DNA from: Siphonodentalium dalli
Lineage: Eukaryota; Mollusca; Scaphopoda; Gadilida; Siphonodentaliidae
Direction of reading: 5' to 3'
DNA length: 64,000 nucleotides
NCBI GenBank assembly: GCA_032622095.1
Contig: CP136063.1
Coordinates: 143,237,950-143,301,949, forward strand
A program made the translations under genes and the position numbers. Of the stretch, positions 12,171-23,894 are shown in pieces. The notes beneath the pieces are model-generated. The model saw only the letters and a program-made list of their open reading frames with translations. It was not told where the DNA came from and did no database searches. Positions within the stretch are counted from its first letter, which is position 1; each line of letters opens with the position of its first letter.

Positions 12171-12389
12171 TTAGTGGGTTGTTTGTACTTGTGTAACCTG
12201 GGTGGCTATCGCTTTCCACAATAAATCAAGGACATATTAATCGATAGAGAGGTCATGTCAGAGAGTTTGCCATCTTGATGGCGTTTGTGCACAATGGAGG
12301 AAACGTTAAACTCCCTGACAATAGTTGATCAAATTAGATGCTAATGGGCAGGTGATTCAATCATTCAATTCAGTGATATCGATATGTCA

Positions 12390-13131
12390 AATATACAGAA
12401 TAATGCACTTGTTGGGTTCCATTCCTTCACGGATAATGATTACCTTCCAAAAAGGAAAAAACTCTTCTGGAAATTGCTGGAAATACAATTAAAATATATG
12501 GAAGTCATGGCTTATTCAGGAATTGGGTTTTGGACAGTGACACAAGGAGTTAGCATGTGCCGTATATGATCAACGTTCGATAAAAATTAATCAAGCTAGG
12601 TGGATGATGTTCCAGCAGAAGTTTGAGAATCAACAGAAGGTACTTGATGTTTCTGATATGTGAGGAATCTTTACTACTACAGTCAAAATGAGTCAACATG
12701 ATAGCAAAATAGTGGAGACTTACAACTTGCCAAATCAACCACTCCCGATGTGGCATTTCATGGATAGACGACCGATAGGCAACCTGAGCTGTTTGACCCA
12801 CTCTGTCCTGAAGATGTTGCACAGGAATGCTATTGACTGATACCATCCCATTTTATAAAATTGACAGTGAAGATGAGATTGCATAAACCGTTGGCAGTAC
12901 TATTGCAATATATGGTATGAATTATATCAACTAGTCTGAATGACCTTTTAAGTTGAGTAGCATAAAGCATAAAATTGAAAGCATTAAGAAAATTATCTTG
13001 GGGTAGGGTTAAGTTTAACTTTATTTCTTAATTCTGGTCTGGTACATGATTATAGAATTTCATATCTGGTATTATGGATGAATTTGTGCTTATTGTGGTG
13101 CATGCTTTACAGTTGTGTCCATAATACTGAC
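12390..13131 (+). repeat. Direct repeat B, copy 2
   Basis: Second copy of the block at 2140-2943, same orientation. It is followed after about 320 bp by repeat C copy 2. The B-then-C order therefore occurs twice: here at close spacing, and at 2140-10228 with the foldback element in between. Confidence 0.8.
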
Positions 13132-13457
13132 ATAGTCTATAATAGAACAAACCAACTCTGAATAATGACTTTATCAGTTTTCTGAGTGTTTACGATATAT
13201 GCATAACCAAGTTCACGTACATGTCAACACGCACACATAAGTGGTTGTTTTTTTAACAAGTGTAGAAAAATCTGTATATTCTTTGCTCCACTTGTTAAAA
13301 TAATAGCAAGATATAGTCTAGGGGTTTAAACTATAAAAAATTAAAGCAATCAACAAACAAACTCAAACTTTTTCAGCAAATATATTTGGAAAACAATTAG
13401 GGATTTGTTCTCAGAGGGTATGTGATTTTACAAAGTAATATCCAGATACAGGGGCTA
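13132..13457. other. Unassigned spacer between repeats B and C
   Basis: AT-rich sequence with a short inverted pair 'aacaagtgtag.. / ..tccacttgtt' at about 13255-13297. No gene is seen. The corresponding stretch in the first B-C pair is replaced by the foldback region. Confidence 0.35.
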
Positions 13458-14097
13458 GCACAGGTTCGTGACAAACCAAAATGGTAATTATATTCGTGTA
13501 TCTGGGTAATTTGATTTCCATTGCGAAATTTACTCTCTGCATAGTATTTGCTCACCTTGTGTGATTTAGCAAAGTAATAACCAGATAAAGGTATATATAT
13601 CTTGTATGTGTTTGACAGTACATTGAGAAATAACATAACCTGTGGGCTGGCACAGGTTCGTGTCAAACCAAAATGGTAATTATATTCGTGTATCTGGGCA
13701 ATTTGATTTCCATTGCGAAGTTTACTCTCTGCATAGTCTTTGCTCACCTTGTGTGATTTAGCAAAGTAATAACCAGATAAAGGTATATATATATCTTGTA
13801 TGTGTTTGACAGTACATTGAGAAATAACATAACCTGTGAATACAAATCTGATATTTACCCACAAATCTGGATATTGCTTTCAGTAATAACATACCCTCTG
13901 AAAGCAAATATCAAATTTACCGACACACATTAATTAGATTAATCGCATTTGTATGGATCACATACCATGTATATCCATATTGATTTCATTGACCGACAAC
14001 TTTGATCTAAGGTTTAATTTACAGCTGATAATACATTCGATAAATTAGTAAGGGTACATCATATAACATTACTACTTGTAATCTTAATTAGTAGATT
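13458..14097 (+). repeat. Repeat C, copy 2, with internal 192-bp tandem duplication
   Basis: The first 190 bp of repeat C are present twice in tandem (13458-13649 and 13650-13838), both beginning GCACAGGTTCGTG and ending 'gaaataacataacctgtg'. The two copies differ at only a few bases, so this local duplication is much younger than the B/C duplication. A 155-codon minus-strand frame crossing it repeats the same peptide twice. That reflects the DNA duplication and is not a gene. Confidence 0.85.
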
Positions 14098-15735
14098 GGA
14101 TATCCAGGCTGTGAACCATATATCCTTAGTAATTGTAAAAATGAATTGGCTAGAGGTCACCCCATTGGTTACTATAGAAAAGTGGAATGCCAATATTCTT
14201 AGTACACATACTACTGTGAGTGCGATGGAACTGACATTGCTTTGCAAGAAAATGTGTTTGTATATCAAAATATATCAACTTTCACTTTTATTTGAATACG
14301 ATATTCGAATCGTTTGATGATACCAGGTAACAGATAACAGAAATAACCGGAATACCATCGCCAAAGAGATCTTCTGATTATATCATACTATTTCAAGATG
14401 AATGTGTCAAATGATATGTTAGATTTATGTCACGAATCCAGGTATTAATAATGTTTGATAAATCATCAGCGGATTTTTTAATTTGATGTTAAATATTAAA
14501 ATATTTTGTTTTTAAATATCAAAAGGGGGCGCCGCTGAATACAGGATCTGTCTAAGATCAAAATGTTGGCGAAACGCATAAAGGGGCCGTTGTGGAGGGG
14601 CCGCGGACCCCTCCGACGCTGAATAAAGGTTCCCGAAGGGAGCCTATCTTGACTAGTTCCTTATAATTAAAGCTCAACAGAATATAGCAACACAAAAGTG
14701 TATTTTGAGTTGGATATATCGTTAAACATTGGGCACTTTATTGTGACGTTGCCGCGACGTCGCGTGACAAAATTCCTACGCTTAACTGTCACTTCGAAGT
14801 GATCCGCCCCTAAGGTAATTATCCTATAAAATACATTTGCTCTTTCTAATATAATGGAAAAAATAATATAGAAAATGAAGTGGGTGTAATTATTTTGTTT
14901 TATGGCGATTTTCCTCCTAAAAATAGTGGTGCAAATGGCTACCGAAAACTATTATATGCAAAGAAAAATGTTTGATTTATTTTCTCGCAGACAGTCATGA
15001 TTTAATATATATAGTTGGCAGAGTGTTGACCCTATAGTTTGATTCCTAAGCCAGATAATGCATTGAGTTTGTTGTTGCAATTATTTCGTGTCAAATTCTC
15101 AAATGACCCACCTGTTTACACCGACAAGACATGCATTATTTATTGTATTATACCGAACATTGATCTCAATTCTCGAACAATTTATGTGTCTGATTCAGTA
15201 AATTTTATTTACCGTGAATTTTGGAAATCGGTCTCAGATTTTACAATTGACGGTAATATTTTGACGATGGCAGGGGAGCAAACTATGTTATTAGTTACAT
15301 CTCTTCTTAGTTAGAATCTATTCATGATTCATGCATTTATTTCTATAAATACGTCATTAGCAAAGATATATTTGCGAAATTTCAAAAGTTAACTTGCTTA
15401 TTTTCGTCGAAAACGGAAAAGGAAGTTATAAATAACGTTCACTGGCATTACACAATTATGACTGTCCGCTTGCCAACTAAACGGATGCAATAATAAATAC
15501 ATTTGATAGCTGTGATCGGACATTTGTAAGATAATTAAAATACACCAATATTAAAGACTGAAGATATACCGATATGCAACACGGTATAATGTATAGTTAG
15601 AGATTGGCCGTGTCTTCAGGCGACAAACCTATTGCGATAAATGAGTATGTTACTATAAATAGAAATGCAATCAGAACGTGAAAAAGTCACGTGAGATATA
15701 ATATAATTATATAGCATGTATTGGTTATAAATGAT
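14098..15735. other. Unassigned sequence with one GC-rich block
   Basis: Mostly AT-rich and featureless. The stretch 14526-14820 is distinctly GC-rich, with 'gggggcgccgctgaata', 'ggggccgcggacccctccg' and 'gttgccgcgacgtcgcgtga'. The phrase 'cgctgaata.agg' occurs twice (about 14533 and 14619). It could be a short dispersed repeat. No RNA gene fold was recognised. Confidence 0.35.
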
Positions 15736-16410
15736 AATGGTTGGAGGCACACGCACCATTGTAGCGATGGCATAGTAGGTATGTTTACTCACGATGGTAC
15801 AATTTAGTGACAAGTGATCGCCGTAATAACTATGTCATAGCTAGTTATGTATCCCGTCGATTTTCTCGTATACTGAGTCTACTGGACCAATTAACCCGTT
15901 GCGTCTCATGGCGATTGATCTCTTCTCAACAGGCAGTCATATTGTATTCTTATTTATAGTTATTATTTTTCTTTTGTTACATGATCCACGGAATTTTGCT
16001 GCGTTGTGGCAATCCGCAAAATATAGGAGATAAGCATCTTCACTCGCAAATAGTCCGTTTTATTGATATGAACTCAATGCATGTTTATATACTTACATTT
16101 ATTTCATGCGTATTAAGACAGTTCCCCAATTGCGTTTTTGAATTTGTGGCGTTTAGTTTTACGAATACATTCATACAAAATAAGACTGCGTGTTGATTCA
16201 CGTGTCAATATGTTCAGATAGATAAATCCGAGAGAGGATTGACAACGACGAAGGTAGATCTTGGTAGACTCATTGTGCGAGAAAATCGACTGGCGACATA
16301 CCTAATTATGACATAGTATTAACGACGACCACTTATCACTAAATTGCACAATCGTGAGACAACATACATACTATGCTATCGCTTCTGTGGTGCGCGTGTG
16401 TCCAGCCATT
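15736..16410. mobile_element. Terminal-inverted-repeat element, family X copy 1
   Basis: Two arms of about 148 bp (15736-15883 and 16263-16410) are reverse complements with moderate divergence. Shared blocks include 'agcgatggcatagta' and 'tcgattttctcg'. The 380-bp interior carries no recognised transposase. A 3-base GAT flanks both ends and may be a target-site duplication, but that is too short to be conclusive. The arms are homologous to 18694-18936. Confidence 0.7.
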
Positions 16411-18693
16411 GATATTTTCCTTTAAAGTGATAGTTAGAAATTGAGATTTGATATTTGAGACTAACTTTCATCTACATAATATTGGAACTATACAAATTGA
16501 ACAGTGCTATATTGGTACAGAAAGCGAGCAAGGTCTCTTGTTGTGTGCCGAACCATGTTTTTAAAAAACAGCTCACGTTATTTTTTATACATATATCATG
16601 TCCGTAGAACTGGCATAGGTAGCTGCGAAGATTGGATACCATGTTGAGGGGATTACCAAACAGAACTCCGCCACTACTAAAGTTATCACGAGCGATCACT
16701 TCAAGCTTCTAGTTTGATATTGCTGCAGTCTACATATCGTATTGTTGACTGTCGACCTCATTAACGCCACCGGTGTATACTGTTCTACAAATATTAGAAA
16801 TATGTGGTCCTATGGGCGTTTTATAAATAGATAATTGTTTTTTTTTGTAAAAGCTGTAGTGCTACCCCGAATGCGGTAAAAGTTGTAGTTATAATTTATA
16901 TTTATGTGTAATAATATGATATTGGTGGCGTTACCATTTCTGATTATGGTTTTCTTGTGTTACATTGCGAAGCAATTCCATTATCTATCTACGCATGTGT
17001 GATACAGTGTTGAGTCTTATTGTCATGTAAATAGAATTAGGCGAAGAGTGGGATGGGCTCAGTTTCATAACTGTATTCCTCCTGGTTGCCAAATAAATTA
17101 CAACTTTGTTAGTATTCCATGAGCACCCATTGATTGAAACCGTCGGACTATAAATCCAAGTATTGGGATTTAATGTGAAAACAATTAGGATGCAGTTAGG
17201 TGCAGTTAGGATTTAAGTTTGTCTTTCCAGTCAGAAATGTCATGTCATTTAATTATTGAACCACTTATTACTCGCTTTATCCCAAAACAATGCCAAACGT
17301 ATGATGGTCCATGATTAATATTCATACAAATAATTTATGTTATGCGACGGAGATGCCATATACTCAGAACATAAATATTTGTTGTGAGTGTTATCCAGGA
17401 GGCCATGTTGATCTCCAGTGACCAATCGTTGACGACTAATTATATAATGTCACAGACCAAGAAAGCGACAATAACTGCATATAGATAATTAACATCGTGT
17501 TAGACCTTCTTATCACGAATCTGGTTGATACTATAGTTCCTGTAGCATTACATTGGACAGATATTCCACTAAGAATATTATAATTTGAAAGCGTTCTTAG
17601 ATTTTGAAGCTACTAGCACGTACATGTACAAGACACGTTACAAGATAAATTTTGATGTATCCAATTTTTAAATATTGAAATGTTAGCGTTTATCAATCGG
17701 TCGTGGCTGGTTTACCAAGTCCAAATAATAACTCACAGCAATTTGAGATTCCGATTGGTGGTTGCACTCGACACTGCTTCCACTTTTGATACCATTGTAT
17801 GGATATGAACGTCGGTGCTATTAAACTTCAAACAACATAACACAGTTTGTTAAATCGAGCCTTTGTGTTGTAAGTTTTACTATTCCATGTTCTCTCATAC
17901 TGTTACACTTAGAAGGCCATCTAAATATTTGAAGAATGTAGGTGTCATTCACAAAACTTAGGCCTAAGAATTTGAGATTATGATGGACTGCGTATTCGCG
18001 TCAATAGATTGAATACTCTTTATGAGAGAGATGCTGACTTACAATATATTTGATATATTTGTATGAGTATATGGCAATGATAAGCAAAACCGAAATTATC
18101 ATGAACTTAATTCATTCCGCAGTGCCGTGCCAAAATAAAAATAAATAAAATACTACGACATGTACATACATTAATTATATCATCTCGTGACACATGGCAA
18201 CCGATGTAGAGACACCTGTATCAAGATCTAAATCTGGCTAATATGTTGGGCGACCTATTCGAACAGTAGTTTGTGCAACAGTCTCTATATAGATTGACCC
18301 ACAAATTCTTGCGATCAACAGGAAGGTAGATCATGTGGATGTTTCCAGGCAACATACTCAATATCTATTAGATCATCAATCATCTCGGGAATTGGTTGGT
18401 GACAAACAACATGCAGGTTAACATAATACTACAGTGACTAGCGGGAAGAGCGTGGCCTTTACAAGTGGAGTTGCTATGAGAAGCACATGCACTAATATCA
18501 AGGTAACACAATCCCAATCTTGGATATTTGCGCTGGTGCAACAAAAGTGTTAAACAGATGATCCTTTAATTTCCACAATTGACATCTGTGTTTTGTTATA
18601 TATATTGACATGAATCTATAAGAATGCACAGCATTTCATTTAAAAAAAAACATATACGTTCAGTTTCCGTTTATAAGCCAACGCCAAAATGTG
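16411..18693. other. Unassigned sequence
   Basis: About 2.3 kb of AT-rich DNA. I find no conserved coding frame, RNA gene or clear repeat. The 75-codon minus-strand frame at 16472-16699 matches nothing I know. Confidence 0.35.
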
Positions 18694-18936
18694 CAGATAC
18701 TCGCACACGTATCACAGCTACGATGGCATACGTGTATTTCCTTACTGTGGTGCAGTTAGGTGACAGTTGACCGTAATAATTACGGTGGTTGTGGTAGGTA
18801 TGTCGCTCACCACGAGCAACATACCTAACTGTACTGCAGCAATTATGACGTCGATTTGCCACCAATCTGCTTGACAGTAAGACAACACACATAGTATGCC
18901 TCCGTAGCTATGATACGCGTGACACCGACAATATCT
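18694..18936. mobile_element. Near-complete palindrome, family X copy 2
   Basis: A 243-bp foldback. Both arms carry 'atca.agctacg.aggcat' and meet at the centre in 'aggtatgt.gctc..cgagc.acatacct'. The left arm aligns with the left arm of 15736-16410 through 'cgatggcata' and 'ccgtaataa', so it is a deletion derivative of the same family that has lost its interior. Confidence 0.7.
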
Positions 18937-19237
18937 GAATCAGCATACAGCGCGTGACATTTTTACTGCATTTCAGCGCCCACAAACTTGCAACTGAAGA
19001 AAACACGCCATTTTTCAGTCAGCATCAGGCAATGCGAATTATTATATGCAATAACGGTCGACCAACCTGAAACCTTAAAGGCATCCAAGTCTTCACTATG
19101 GATAGATGTGAAAATGTTATTAACACATATGTAAAACAACTATCAGCATCAAGTACAGGTAACGCAGATGACAATGACATTGTATCTCAGTGGGGATAGT
19201 TTGAAAAATGCTATGCATTGTATTTAATGGGAAGTTA
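18937..19237. other. Unassigned sequence
   Basis: No gene or repeat is recognised. Confidence 0.3.
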
Positions 19238-19540
19238 AGATGGCTGCTGATGGCCATGTTTTAAAGAGAAAAATTGACGACCCCCATCCAGGTCACTTCA
19301 ATCATCCGTATGAAGATTGGTGACGATGGGATGAGGGATGTGGCCATTACAGTGTGCCGAACGAGAAATATAAAATGGCTGCCGGAGGCCATGTTTTTAA
19401 CGAATTTCGAGATTCTGTTCTTCGCCGAGAACCATGCATATACAGTTTGGTGACAATCGGACGAGGGATGTGGCCTGTATGATATGCTGAATTTAATTGT
19501 TGACTGACGTGCGCGCGTACGGACGATAATCCATAGCAAT
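19238..19540 (+). repeat. Dimeric dispersed repeat ('aagatggctgc...ggccatg')
   Basis: Two diverged monomers of about 135 bp begin 'aagatggctgctgatggcca' (19238) and 'aaaatggctgccggaggcca' (19372). Each continues to '..gtg.cga..gggatgagggatgtggcc'. The copy ends in 'cgtacggacgataatccatag'. Short repeats with this opening and ending are common in marine invertebrate genomes. The overlapping minus-strand frames are not genes. Confidence 0.65.
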
Positions 19541-22500
19541 TTATTAAACTTGACTGCCGTGACTTTGTTCTAATGGTCAAAAGTACCACAAATAACAATA
19601 TTTCACATGTTGAAACCATGGTTATATAAACAGTATAGTGCCACAGCGATCAAATATTGACATCTAATAAATGTTTTGGATTGGACTTTGTTATTTTAAG
19701 GATTTTATCGGCAACCCTAGCTGTAACAGTAATGGTTACATGACAATGATTCTGATATGGATACTGAGAATGATATGCATACAGTTGATATATTTTACAT
19801 TTACTTGGACATTATAGTTGTTTTACATTATGTTCATGACTTTTCACATGTACCCACCGTGAGGGCATTGCACACCTTTAAACTTTATTACAGAGACTCA
19901 TAATATTCATGCCTCAAATTAATTCTAATAAACTATTGTTATAGCATATTCTAGGTTTTAAATGCCAGTAAATGTAATACTCGCGAACTTTAAATACAGC
20001 ATCTGGTCGAAATAATGAAGTCATGGACATTAATTGTATTAGCTGCTTTCAATGTTCTTTATTTTACCATATCTGCAAAACAGCGAATGCTCTTTAAAGC
20101 TACAAGAAGAACGTTTTTTTTTCTGCAAGGCGACACTTTCTTTAGTATTCTGTATTTGGTGTATTTATCTACCTCTATTGATCCAGCAACATGGCAAAAG
20201 CGAGCAACGACTATGTTTAATTTGAGGCTGTGATATTGTGAGTCGCCTGTCTTTTTGAAGATACATTGACGCAACATGCACGAATGTCAGGCGAAAAAGA
20301 ACTCTATTCGATAATTGGATGGGGAAGTTACTTTCACTAGTACAGCTTCACACACTTTACCCATTGCCATTTAAAATACGTAACCATGGTAATGGGCATA
20401 GATCGTTATAACTGTAAGAAAATAGCATTATGAGAACTAACTGCTTAATGTTATTCTTCATCTAAAAAATAGATTTATTTAAAAAAAAAATTCATTTTCG
20501 CATTTGATGACAGCACGAAGCGTGCCGACAAACTAGAACTTAAAACAAATACTTTTGGATATACACGTGCGGTCGATGTTATTGGTTGTCATTCAATTAA
20601 CGAATTTAATATATATAAATACACACAATCGTGATCGGTTGATGATGCCGATTTACTTTTTAAGTCAACCAAATTTATCAGGGATCGACAAGGCGAGAGT
20701 ATGCTATACTATCTCACTCTGATTGCAATCTCTATACACTGCCATTCCACGCATATTGACCTATAACATCTCCGCTAGCATATGTGACTCTTCGTGTCAG
20801 TTTTACCATACCAACCATGATAGATGTTATAGGTATCATTTATCGTCATTTGATGAAAGTGTACATGTAGATGTCACACAAAGCCTGCGGGTATATACAC
20901 AGTACAAATCTTTCAAACTGTTACAAGTGTGACCTTCACTATTCATTAGCCACGTGTAGTTAAATGTAGATGTAACGTATGGGGTCCAGTTATTCAATTT
21001 AATGACGCTGTACAATTTTCATCAAATGTTTTTTTACGACTATTTCCACGAACTACGAAACGAGATAAAAAAAACATGACGGGAGCTAAATTTGACCAAC
21101 ATCGCAAGTACGTGAGACAGACGTTAGACAGAGTTTAAATAGTTGTTTCACTGATATACTCTTGTGTGAGTCTCGTTGAGACTTATCATATATAATACGA
21201 ATCCAAATGAGGTCATAGCCACATGTTTGAGTCAGTTCTGAGCATTGGTAGAAAACTAAAGGACTTGTCCTATATATCAATCAAATAATGGAGAAAATCT
21301 TCGGGATCTGATATGGGCAGCCGCTGGGATAGTGAACGTGATTATACATACATACTACTTGGCATTAGGCTACGGAATTATAAACTTTTAATAGTTTATT
21401 TTGCTCACAAGCGTGTTTATTCTGACGAAGTTCATCGCACACTACGTACATGCACTGCAATGCATGTGCATGCACATTTATATCGCTGATATTGCATACT
21501 AATTGCAGGTAGAAGAGAACTTGAATTTGCTATCGGCACTGAATATATCCATTGACTTGAGAGAAAAAAAACTGCTGTCACTGGAAATTGTCTATACACA
21601 CGATATAGAATGTGGATAAAATAACGTGATACTACTCGCTGGCTCATCGATCCCGTTAGAAACATTTCAGAATCGGTAATTCAAACTTGAAATGACTGTG
21701 CAATCTTCTACTTTGAAATTGGCACGTTGGCACCACGTACATTTATGAAAAATAAATAAGGTAGCATAAAGCATGCAGAACGCGAGGTAAACTACTGAAT
21801 CTCCTCATCTAAAACAAATGCATGCGAATTTGTCTAACCTGCCGATATTGAACGTGAGGTACGGATATGTACACACTCCGAGACGAATCCAACCCGGCCA
21901 CACCCACAGTCTAGAATGGGAAAGTAAATACGGTTATCAATAGATCTTCTGTGTTACTTTATATATACTTCTAATGACAAAAAAATATCAAGCGGATTGG
22001 TGCTGGGCAGACAATTTAAAATACCATGCAGAATGCAGTAACAACCAGCTTGAATGTCAATTGTGACTACCCAGTGTACTATTGCAAATTGTGAAGGATG
22101 AATTCGCATTCAATGCATGCAATTCGTGTATACATATAGTATACATATATAGTATCTTCTGAATGCATCAACGCACGAAACAATCAATCCGCCGCAAAAT
22201 TGTTATGCCTCATTTAGACTATCGGGCAAAGCGAAATTATTCATGACTGTATGTTTTCAGAAAACCCTTCGACTGCGACACTTAATTACAGAACAAAAGT
22301 ACATGTAAGTACAAAATGTAAATAGGTTATACACCCTCGCTTAAGATAAGCACCTGGAGTAAGTATACAACTGCTACCACTGCAGGGATGTCTGACCAAA
22401 ACACACCTGTTGCATCACAATTGCTAAACTTGGGCTGGGTTAACTCATCTCGAAGAGAAAGGGTCACGTTCCAATTGTGTATGTATTATACTCGTGTCAC

Positions 22501-23894
22501 CACGGAAACACATAGCCAGGTTTAGACCTTGATACCTCTCGGGTCTTTCTCTTTCCGTTGACAAGCCTCAACTTGCAGGAACGTTGAACATATAAGAACG
22601 TTGCCACACGTTAGTGTTAATGGTAACATCGCAATATCCGTGAAACACCCCGATTTCCTCAAATGTTGTTAGAAATCCATGCCGTCAGGAGTTTTGATCC
22701 ATATTGTAGCACGAGCTTACTGAGGGTTACACGGCGTTGCCCATGTTAAAGTGATGTTAAACCCTCTGTGGATATTTGGTGGGAATAGAGAATACTCTTG
22801 CTCTCAAAGTGTTACACGTATTCTCATAAATTGTATATCCAAATGGCATCACAAAACATGATTCTTACACATAGAATATAAGTAGTGGCTCACCTTGTTA
22901 GGTCGGAGCGATTATCATTTTGTAAATCGCGTTTAATCCGTCCCACCAATAAAGAAGTATTTATTTATTTACATCTGCGTATACTTCAGACGTTATAGCA
23001 TGAAACGTGAACATCATAAACACATTAGTTCGAAAAAATAAAAGACGACAATTGTGTTTTACACAGAGATGTATCAATCAATCAATAAATCAAGTTTATC
23101 ATATCTTCCTGAAGATACAGATGTTTTAAAGATATGTCCAGGTGCAATATACTGGCTAATCATTTTCAGTTTAAAAGAATTGATGTTATGCAAGTATAGC
23201 AGCTACATGTGCCCGACACAGCGATATTTTGAGTTGTTTATGTTAGGCGATGAGCCTGTTCTAAAAAAATTAAAGAAATCCTCTGTATCGGGCAGATATA
23301 CCCTTTTCAGATGTCAATATTGGAGGATCCTGAAAAGTCATGTGCTACGGACTGCGTTTTCCTTTATCTCAGAAGTAACCATATTTGACTGCACACTGTG
23401 ACCACTATTTTTGGACAGGACTGCTCTACATTTCCATATCTCTTGGCAATTCTAACTTTTTTTGTGGAAACTATATTGAATGGGACAGACTCAATCGTGT
23501 TATAATATACATAAGCCATTCTAATATGCAATCCTCTGACGATTCAAGGTCCCTCAGTTTGAATGAATATATGTATCTCGTAGATAGATTGATATACATA
23601 TACTTTTAATGCTTTCTTCTATTTATCTGTGTTGCTAGATAATTATAGGAATGTCCTGATTTCCATCCCATATAAATATGACAGTTGAGAAGATATAATT
23701 GTTCAAGTGACTTAATTCGGTCACCATTTGTCGAGATTGTGAAATTGGAATGCCAAAAACTCCTTAGAACGACATGGAGATGGCCTGTGAGATGACTATA
23801 TATAACTTTGTTGGATATCGGCGAATTGAACAATCTTATACATGCTAGTGAATCTCCTCTCGCCATCCATGACCCAAATGACCCCAAATGTGAT
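19541..23894. other. Unassigned sequence
   Basis: More than 4 kb with no identifiable gene apart from one weak signal-peptide-like frame at 20015-20233. The 115-codon plus-strand frame at 23054-23401 and a 77-codon minus-strand frame near 21432-21665 match no known family. Short palindromes ('gtatacatatagtatac' at about 22129) are the only structure seen. Confidence 0.35.
20015..20233 (+). CDS. Possible small secreted peptide or first exon (weak)
   Basis: A 72-codon frame opening with ATG at 20015 in the context 'aataATGaag'. The first ~21 residues (MKSWTLIVLAAFNVLYFTIS) have a lysine followed by a hydrophobic core and small residues, as in a signal peptide. The remainder, with several basic residues and no cysteine framework, resembles no family I know. 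A 'tttaaatac' stretch lies just upstream, but AT-rich DNA gives such matches often. The opposite strand is also open over most of the interval (20059-20277), which is a warning that base composition alone could keep it open. It could be a chance frame or a first exon spliced out of view. Confidence 0.18.
   Translation: MKSWTLIVLAAFNVLYFTISAKQRMLFKATRRTFFFLQGDTFFSILYLVYLSTSIDPATWQKRATTMFNLRL

Noticed and set aside
13397-13864. 155-codon minus-strand frame with a repeated peptide
   Set aside because: The peptide repeat is the direct result of the 192-bp DNA duplication. Composition is AT-driven and there is no family match.
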